A DNA stretch of 9,925 bases from Candidatus Methylomirabilota bacterium (GTDB lineage Bacteria; Methylomirabilota; Methylomirabilia; Methylomirabilales; 2-02-FULL-66-22). Below, piece by piece: positions 6,075 through 9,925 of this stretch. Within the stretch, counting starts at the first letter, position 1. Each line of letters opens with the position of its first letter. The translations under genes were made by a program, and so were the position numbers. The notes under the pieces were generated by a model, which saw nothing but the letters and a program-made list of their open reading frames with translations, had not been told where the DNA came from and made no database searches. The stretch is taken from the NCBI GenBank assembly GCA_016208645.1, contig JACQXP010000138.1, forward strand, positions 1-9,925, in the 5' to 3' direction.

Positions 6075-6214
6075 CGCAACTGAAAACTGACAACCGACAA
6101 CTCAAAACCGGTCAGCCCGACCCGCTCCACCAGATGACCGGTTGTCGGTCGTCCGTTGTCAGTTTTCAATTGGCGGTGTCGGTTGTCAGTTGTCCGTTGT
6201 CAGTTTTCCATTCG
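6075..6214. repeat. Paired heptamer arrays, GACAACN type, between ATPase and pilM genes
   Basis: The left array 6075-6109 has units CGCAACT, GAAAACT, GACAACC, GACAACT, CAAAACC. The right, inverse array 6139-6214 has CGGTTGT, CGGTCGT, CCGTTGT, CAGTTTT, CAATTGG, a 6-bp CGGTGT, then CGGTTGT, CAGTTGT, CCGTTGT, CAGTTTT, CCATTCG. Together they fill most of the 178-base gap between the two genes, which otherwise shows no gene. Confidence 0.85.
6081..6168. other. Long imperfect inverted repeat (possible RNA hairpin)
   Basis: Arm 6081-6114 and arm 6135-6168 are each 34 bases and complementary over most of their length. Both outer ends (TGAAAACTGACAAC against its partner) and inner ends (ACCGGTCA with TGACCGGT) pair well; the middle is shifted by repeat degeneracy. 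The loop is 20 bases. In the transcript it would form a stable stem just before the pilM ribosome site, after the ATPase stop. Confidence 0.65.
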
Positions 6215-6236
6215 AGGGACCGAGCCGCCCGGCGGC

Positions 6237-7940
6237 TTACTCCGCGAACGTCACCCGATTGATCTCGGCCACCGTCGTGCCCCCGGCGCGGGCCTTCTCC
6301 AGCGCGCCAGCCCGCAGGAGCACCGTGCCGCCCGCCCGGGCGGCCCCGGCGATCTCGCTGGCCGGCCGGCGATCCATGATCAGGGTGCGGATGGGATCGG
6401 TCATCTCCACCAGCTCCGCCACCGCGGTGCGACCACGGAAGCCAGTTCCGTGGCATTCCTCGCAACCAACCGCCTCGTAAAAGGTGTGCACCGCGTCCCG
6501 ATCGGGATGCAGCCCCGAGTCCACCAGGACCTCCTGTGGATAGCGGACGGGTCGGCGGCACGCGTGACACAGGACCCGCACCAGGCGCTGGGTCAGGATG
6601 CAGTTCAGGGACGAGAGGAAATGATACGGCTCCAGCCCCATGTTGAGGAACCGGCCGATGACATCCATCACGTTGTTGGCGTGCACCGTCGTGAACACCA
6701 GGTGGCCGGTGAGGGCCGACTGGACCGCGATCTGAGCCGTCTCCGGGTCGCGGATCTCGCCCACCAGGATCTTGTCCGGGTCGTGGCGCAGGATGCTGCG
6801 CAGGCCGCGGGCGAAGGTGAGGCCCTTCTTCTCGTTCACCGGGATCTGCACCACGTCGCGGAGCTGGTATTCGATGGGATCCTCGATGGTGATGATCTTG
6901 TCGTGGCCGGTGTGGATCTCCGAGATGGCCGCGTACACGGTCGTGGTCTTGCCCGACCCGGTGGGCCCCGTCACCAGAACCATCCCGTGGGGCCGGTGGA
7001 TGTGCCGCCGGAGCCGCCGCAGGTCCGCGTCCCGGATCCCCAGGATGTCCAGGCGGAGGTCCGCCAGCTCCTGGGTGATGGCCTCCTTGTCCAGGATGCG
7101 GATCACCACGGCCTCGCCGAAGTTGCTGGGAAGGATGGAGACGCGGAAGTCAATGGAGCGGCCGCGAACTTTCAGCTTGAAGCGGCCGTCCTGGGGGACC
7201 CGGTGCTCGGCGATGTCCAGCTCCGCCATGATCTTGACCCGGGACACGATGGTGTCCAGGTGGCGCCGGTCCAGGGCCTCCATGGCCGGGCGCAGCATGC
7301 CGTCCACCCGGAACTTCACGTGGACGCGCTCCTCGCTGGCCTCGATGTGGACATCGCTGGCCCGGCGCTCCAGGGCGGTGAGCAGGATGGTGTCCACCAG
7401 GCGGATGGTCGGGCTGGCATCCGGAGGCAGCGCCTCCAGCGAGAGGACCCGCTCGCCATTGTCCTCCGCCTCCCCCTTGAAGTCCTCGCTGATGGCCTTC
7501 AGGACCCGCTGGGAGGCGTCCACGCGGCCCAGCCGCTCCAGCAGGGCCGTCCGGGTGGCCAGGACCAGGTCCACCGGGCCGCCACACCACTGGGCGAGGT
7601 CGTCGCGGAGCAGGACATTCCCGGGGTCCGCCAACGCCACGACCAGGCGGTCGCCCTCGTGGCGGAGGGGCAGGAACAGGTCACGACGCATCCGTTCCAG
7701 GGGGAAGGCCTCCAGGACGCCGGATTCGAGGGGCGTGCCCGCCAGATCCACCACGGGCAGGTCGTACAGCCGGCTGAGCGCGCGGACCAGGGCGTCCTCG
7801 GAGAGCAGACCACCGTCCACCAGGTGCCAGCCCAGGCCGCCTCGCACCCCGTTCTGCTGGGCCAGGGCCCGGTCCAGGGCGGAGCGGGAGAGGTGGCCCT
7901 CGCCGACCAGAACGTCCTCCAGGGTGCGATAGCGGATCAC
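6237..7940 (-). CDS. gspE: Assembly ATPase of GspE/PilB/MshE family
   Basis: 567 residues from GTG 7940. This start is chosen over an in-frame TTG at 7961 because AGAGGAG lies four bases upstream. The N-terminal GspE/MshE-like domain covers about residues 1-150. The second domain carries ASDVHIEASEERVHVKFRVDG (about 194-214). Catalytic motifs: Walker A GPTGSGKT at 325-332, Asp box TIEDPIEY at 351-358, Walker B ILVGEIRDPET at 391-401, and His box TGHLVFTTVHANN at 411-423. A tetracysteine zinc module is present: CHAC at 458-461 and CEEC at 493-496. These mark an extension/secretion ATPase of the GspE/PilB kind; the PilT retraction type lacks this zinc site. It hydrolyses ATP at the cytoplasmic face and drives pseudopilus growth through the platform protein. 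Frame and length are intact, with no sign of damage. Confidence 0.95.
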   Translation of the reverse strand: MIRYRTLEDVLVGEGHLSRSALDRALAQQNGVRGGLGWHLVDGGLLSEDALVRALSRLYDLPVVDLAGTPLESGVLEAFPLERMRRDLFLPLRHEGDRLVVALADPGNVLLRDDLAQWCGGPVDLVLATRTALLERLGRVDASQRVLKAISEDFKGEAEDNGERVLSLEALPPDASPTIRLVDTILLTALERRASDVHIEASEERVHVKFRVDGMLRPAMEALDRRHLDTIVSRVKIMAELDIAEHRVPQDGRFKLKVRGRSIDFRVSILPSNFGEAVVIRILDKEAITQELADLRLDILGIRDADLRRLRRHIHRPHGMVLVTGPTGSGKTTTVYAAISEIHTGHDKIITIEDPIEYQLRDVVQIPVNEKKGLTFARGLRSILRHDPDKILVGEIRDPETAQIAVQSALTGHLVFTTVHANNVMDVIGRFLNMGLEPYHFLSSLNCILTQRLVRVLCHACRRPVRYPQEVLVDSGLHPDRDAVHTFYEAVGCEECHGTGFRGRTAVAELVEMTDPIRTLIMDRRPASEIAGAARAGGTVLLRAGALEKARAGGTTVAEINRVTFAE

Positions 7941-7944
7941 CTGT

Positions 7945-7951
7945 CTCCTCT
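7945..7951 (-). promoter_or_regulatory. Ribosome binding site AGAGGAG for the ATPase gene
   Basis: On the minus strand AGAGGAG ends four bases before GTG 7940. It supports that start over the TTG twenty-one bases further upstream, which has no comparable site. Confidence 0.6.
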
Positions 7952-7990
7952 CACCGCACAACTGGAACCCGACACATGCAATGAAAAACT

Positions 7991-8076
7991 GACAACCGAC
8001 AACGGAAAACCGGCCAACCGCGGACCTGTGCTGTGCATTGTCAGTTGTCCGTTGTCAGTTTGAAATTGCTCATTGC
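7991..8076. repeat. Paired heptamer arrays, GACAACN type, between platform and ATPase genes
   Basis: The left array (7991-8018) has GACAACC, GACAACG, GAAAACC, GGCCAAC. The right, inverse array (8035-8076) has GCATTGT, CAGTTGT, CCGTTGT, CAGTTTG, AAATTGC, TCATTGC. Segment 7986-8003 is complementary to 8044-8061 with one mismatch in 18, so the transcript can form a hairpin in this gap. This is the third copy of the same facing arrangement in the operon. Confidence 0.82.
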
Positions 8077-8139
8077 CCGCCAGGGTCTAGCGCACGACGG
8101 CGGAAAGGTGGAAGATGGGCAGGTACATGATGACGACGA

Positions 8140-8318
8140 TGGTCGCCACCACCAGTCCCATCCCGATCATGATGACGGGCTCGATCACCGCCGCCAGGGC
8201 CGTAAGGCGAGTGTCCACCTCGGCATCGTGGTCGCCACCACCAGTCCCATCCCGATCATGATGACGGGCTCGATCACCGCCGCCAGGGCCGTAAGGCGAG
8301 TGTCCACCTCGGCATCGT
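8140..8318. repeat. Exact tandem duplication, period 89 bp
   Basis: Bases 8140-8229 recur without mismatch at 8229-8318 (90-base identity sharing one base, period 89). Flanking bases differ on both sides. The copy lies at the 3' end of the platform-protein gene. Since 89 is not a multiple of three, it shifts the frame of the last codons. Confidence 0.97.
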
Positions 8319-9390
8319 AGAGGTCGGCCACGTGGCCCAGCATGTCTCCCAACGAGCCGCTGCTTTCCCCCACGGCCACCATCTCCAGGACCAGTGGGGG
8401 AACGACGCCCGAGCTGCCCAGCGCATCCGCCAGGCTGCTGCCCGCGGCCACCCGGGGAATCGCCGGCCGGAGGGCCCCCGTCAGATAGGCGTTCCCCACG
8501 GTGCCGAGCGTGATCTGCAACGACGGGATCATGGGAATCCCACCCCCCAGGGTCATGGCCAGGGTCCGGGCAAACCGGGAGAAGAGGTAGCCTCGGGCCA
8601 GGTCTCCCACCCAGGGGAGGCCCAGGATCCAGCGGTCCATCGCCTGGTGACCGGCTGGCGTCGCACGCCAGCGCCAGGCCACCATCAGGAGGAGCGCGGC
8701 GCCACCGCCGACCAACGGGAGGACCTCCCGCAAGCGCCCCGTGAGGGCCACCAGCAGGCGGGTTGCCACGGGCAGCTCGGCCTCCAGGTCCCCGTAGATC
8801 CGGGTGAAGGTGGGCACCACGAAGGTCAGCAGGAACAGGATGACGGCCCCCGAGGCCAGGCAGAGAACGGCCGGATAGGTCAGGGCCGCACGGAACCGCT
8901 GGCGCAGGGCCAGGATGCGCTTCTGATACTCCACGTACCGGGTGAGGGCATCCACCAGGGTGCCGCTTTGTTCACCGGCGTGGAGCGCCGCCGTGTAGAG
9001 CAGGGAGAACACGTGCGGGTGATGGGCCAGGGCGGCCGAGAGGGCCGCGCCGCCCTTCACCGCCTCCCGCACGTCGGCCAGCAGGGTTCGCAGACGAGGC
9101 TGCTGGCTCCGCTCGCCCAGCAGGTCCAGGGCGGTGAGGATGGGGAGCCCGGCCCTGATGAGGGCCAGGAGTTCCTGGTTGAAGACCAGGAGAGCCTTTG
9201 ACCCGATCCGATTCAGGCCAGCGCGAGAACGGCGTGGCCCCCCCAGGGCTTCGCGCCGCACCTGAACGTCGAAGACGTAGTACCCCTGGGCTTCCAGGCT
9301 TCTCCGCGCGGCCTCGGAACTCGCCTCCTCGACCTCCTGAGCCCGCATGGATCCGGTGGGCGTGCCGATCTTGCAAGAAAAGCGTGCCAT
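8185..9390 (-). CDS. gspF: Inner-membrane platform protein GspF/PilC family, C-terminus frameshifted
   Basis: A polytopic membrane protein that turns ATPase motion into pseudopilin extraction. As read it has 401 residues. The first T2SSF domain is at about 65-190, with the conserved HAGEQSGTL near 137-144 and a membrane helix at about 174-196. A second hydrophobic segment lies at about 222-240. The second T2SSF domain starts near 265, with AVGESSGSLGDML near 339-351. The third helix begins at AAVIEPVIMIGMGLVVAT (370-387). The natural continuation, IVVIMYLPIFHLSAVVR, then a TAG at 8087-8089, is still encoded downstream but is out of frame because of the 89-bp tandem duplication. The frame instead ends TMPRWTLALRPWRR at 8185. 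Removing one copy gives an uninterrupted 404-residue protein of normal length. ATG 9390 is preceded by AGGGAG at three bases. It is the first gene of the operon. Confidence 0.93.
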   Translation of the reverse strand: MARFSCKIGTPTGSMRAQEVEEASSEAARRSLEAQGYYVFDVQVRREALGGPRRSRAGLNRIGSKALLVFNQELLALIRAGLPILTALDLLGERSQQPRLRTLLADVREAVKGGAALSAALAHHPHVFSLLYTAALHAGEQSGTLVDALTRYVEYQKRILALRQRFRAALTYPAVLCLASGAVILFLLTFVVPTFTRIYGDLEAELPVATRLLVALTGRLREVLPLVGGGAALLLMVAWRWRATPAGHQAMDRWILGLPWVGDLARGYLFSRFARTLAMTLGGGIPMIPSLQITLGTVGNAYLTGALRPAIPRVAAGSSLADALGSSGVVPPLVLEMVAVGESSGSLGDMLGHVADLYDAEVDTRLTALAAVIEPVIMIGMGLVVATTMPRWTLALRPWRR

Positions 9391-9415
9391 CGGCTCCCTG
9401 TTCAGGTGGGGAGGA

Positions 9416-9445
9416 ATTCTACTCGCGCCCCGGTGGCGCGCGCAA
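9416..9445 (-). promoter_or_regulatory. Weak candidate promoter for the pilus/secretion operon
   Basis: On the minus strand a TAGAAT (-10, 5 of 6) at 9416-9421 follows TTGCGC (-35, 3 of 6) at 9440-9445 with an 18-base spacer. It would give a leader of roughly 20 bases before the platform-protein ATG. The -35 is poor, so it is only a suggestion. Confidence 0.25.
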
Positions 9446-9480
9446 GAAGATAATCAGGATTGCCCGAGGCATCTGTCCTG

Positions 9481-9514
9481 CCCCTGTCCATAGGGGTCAT
9501 CCTCGCCCAGGATG
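9481..9514. other. Two adjacent short inverted repeats in the divergent intergenic region
   Basis: CCCCT (9481-9485) pairs with AGGGG (9492-9496) around a six-base loop. One base further on, CATCCT (9498-9503) pairs with AGGATG (9509-9514) around five bases. They lie between the two divergent genes, upstream of the candidate Rieske promoter. They could be operator half-sites or small hairpins; neither has the T-tract of a terminator. Confidence 0.45.
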
Positions 9515-9539
9515 CAGTGGGATTCGACCAAATTTCTCC

Positions 9540-9568
9540 TTGACCTTCCACGCATCATCCCTTAAAAG
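9540..9568 (+). promoter_or_regulatory. Candidate sigma70-type promoter for the Rieske gene
   Basis: TTGACC (9540-9545, 5 of 6) and TAAAAG (9563-9568, 4 of 6) are separated by exactly 17 bases. The site lies in the least GC-rich stretch of the intergenic region and points at the Rieske gene, with a leader of about 70 bases. Confidence 0.45.
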
Positions 9569-9645
9569 TCAGGGACGTCCGCGAGTCAACAACCTCGATT
9601 CCTGTGAAACTGGTTCCCGCCGTAAGCGGGCAGGTGGAGCGGTCG

Positions 9646-9925
9646 GTGGCGGAACGAGATCCCAAGGGCGCGCACGGCGGGCAGGCCCAGGCGCTGGATG
9701 CGACGCTCTGGTCGCGGCGCGACATCTTCTCCCTGGCCGGCTGGGCGGGCTTTTTCGGCGTCCTGGGGGCGAGCGCCCTGGCCTTCACCCGGTTCATGTT
9801 CCCGCGGGTGCTCTTCGAACCTTCCCCGACCTTCCGGGCCGGCATCCCGGATGAGTACCCGGCGGGTGCGGTCTCGGAGCGCTGGAAGAAGGACGAGCGC
9901 ATCTGGGTCGTCCGTCAGGACGATG
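9646..9925 (+). CDS. Rieske iron-sulfur subunit of a cytochrome bc/b6f-type complex, N-terminal part
   Basis: Start GTG 9646 is chosen for AGGTGGAG six bases upstream; an earlier in-frame GTG at 9604 has no ribosome site. The N-terminus has a twin-arginine-like motif, SRRDIFSLAGW. A single membrane helix follows, AGFFGVLGASALAFTRFMF, then PRVLFEPSPTFRAGIPDEYP and ERWKKDERIWVVRQDD at the window edge. This layout (RR motif, one N-terminal anchor, then the segment just before the soluble Rieske fold) is typical of the Rieske subunit, which passes electrons from quinol to cytochrome c1 or f on the outer face of the membrane. The Cys/His cluster ligands lie beyond the window, so the 2Fe-2S site cannot be confirmed. 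Divergent from, and functionally unrelated to, the operon on its left. Confidence 0.8.
   Translation, partial: MAERDPKGAHGGQAQALDATLWSRRDIFSLAGWAGFFGVLGASALAFTRFMFPRVLFEPSPTFRAGIPDEYPAGAVSERWKKDERIWVVRQDD

Noticed and set aside
4794..6083. Plus-strand open frame opposite pilM and pilN
   Set aside because: Its product is Arg/Ser/Pro rich with no motif, and it overlaps two supported genes fully.
6156..8063. A 635-codon open frame on the plus strand opposite the ATPase gene
   Set aside because: It is antisense to a clear GspE with all catalytic motifs. Its product is His/Gln/Val/Gly-rich without any domain, as expected from GC-rich codon bias.
8140..8318. Insertion sequence or mobile element as the source of the duplication
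   Set aside because: The duplicated segment is pure gspF coding sequence with no terminal inverted repeats or transposase.
9198..9854. Plus-strand frame running from opposite gspF into the Rieske region
   Set aside because: It is in a different frame from the Rieske protein and mostly antisense to gspF.
9555..9902. Minus-strand open frame opposite the Rieske gene
   Set aside because: The plus-strand frame has the twin-arginine motif, membrane anchor and typical Rieske pre-domain; the minus frame has no such features.

Overview
The window is GC-rich bacterial DNA and almost all of it is one minus-strand operon for a type IV pilus-like / type II secretion-like envelope machine. Read from right to left, the order is: inner-membrane platform protein (GspF/PilC), assembly ATPase (GspE/PilB), PilM-like, PilN-like, PilO-like and PilP-like proteins, a TPR-lipoprotein joined to a secretin, three small pseudopilins in a row, and the start of an unrecognised basic protein leaving the window at base 1. 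At the right edge, on the plus strand and divergent from the operon, a Rieske iron-sulfur subunit of a cytochrome bc-type complex begins. The Rieske N-terminus and the style of the operon remind me of uncultured phyla such as Methylomirabilota/NC10 or Rokubacteria. That placement comes from memory and is not proven by the window.

How the parts work together (family knowledge): the ATPase drives the platform protein to assemble pseudopilins; PilM, PilN, PilO and PilP form the inner-membrane alignment complex linking the ATPase to the outer-membrane secretin. Many genes overlap or lie close together, as in one transcript. No prepilin peptidase, PilT retraction ATPase or classical major pilin is present in the window. 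From sequence alone I cannot choose between a secretion system and a pilus (MSHA-like).

Two things stand out. First, three places in the operon have broken reading frames. An exact 89-bp tandem duplication frameshifts the last membrane helix of gspF. A one-base frame break at a G5 tract (plus strand) separates the TPR-lipoprotein part from its secretin. The pilN/pilO junction lacks both a proper pilN end and a proper pilO start. Each could be an assembly error or real decay. Second, the gaps between genes are filled with degenerate tandem arrays that nearly all have a 7-bp period but use unrelated unit sequences (GACAACN, CAATGAC, GAGCCGA, GCAGGAG). Some supply start or stop codons or encode a leader peptide, and some pair as long inverted repeats.

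Layout: 1-227 partial basic protein; 244-1735 three pseudopilins with repeats; 1732-3473 secretin plus lipoprotein; 3480-3588 repeats; 3586-6058 PilP, PilO, PilN, PilM; 6075-6214 repeats; 6237-7940 ATPase; 7991-8076 repeats; 8185-9390 platform protein with the duplication at its 3' end; 9391-9645 divergent intergenic region; 9646-9925 Rieske protein. I saw no tRNA, rRNA, CRISPR, insertion sequence or clear intrinsic terminator.
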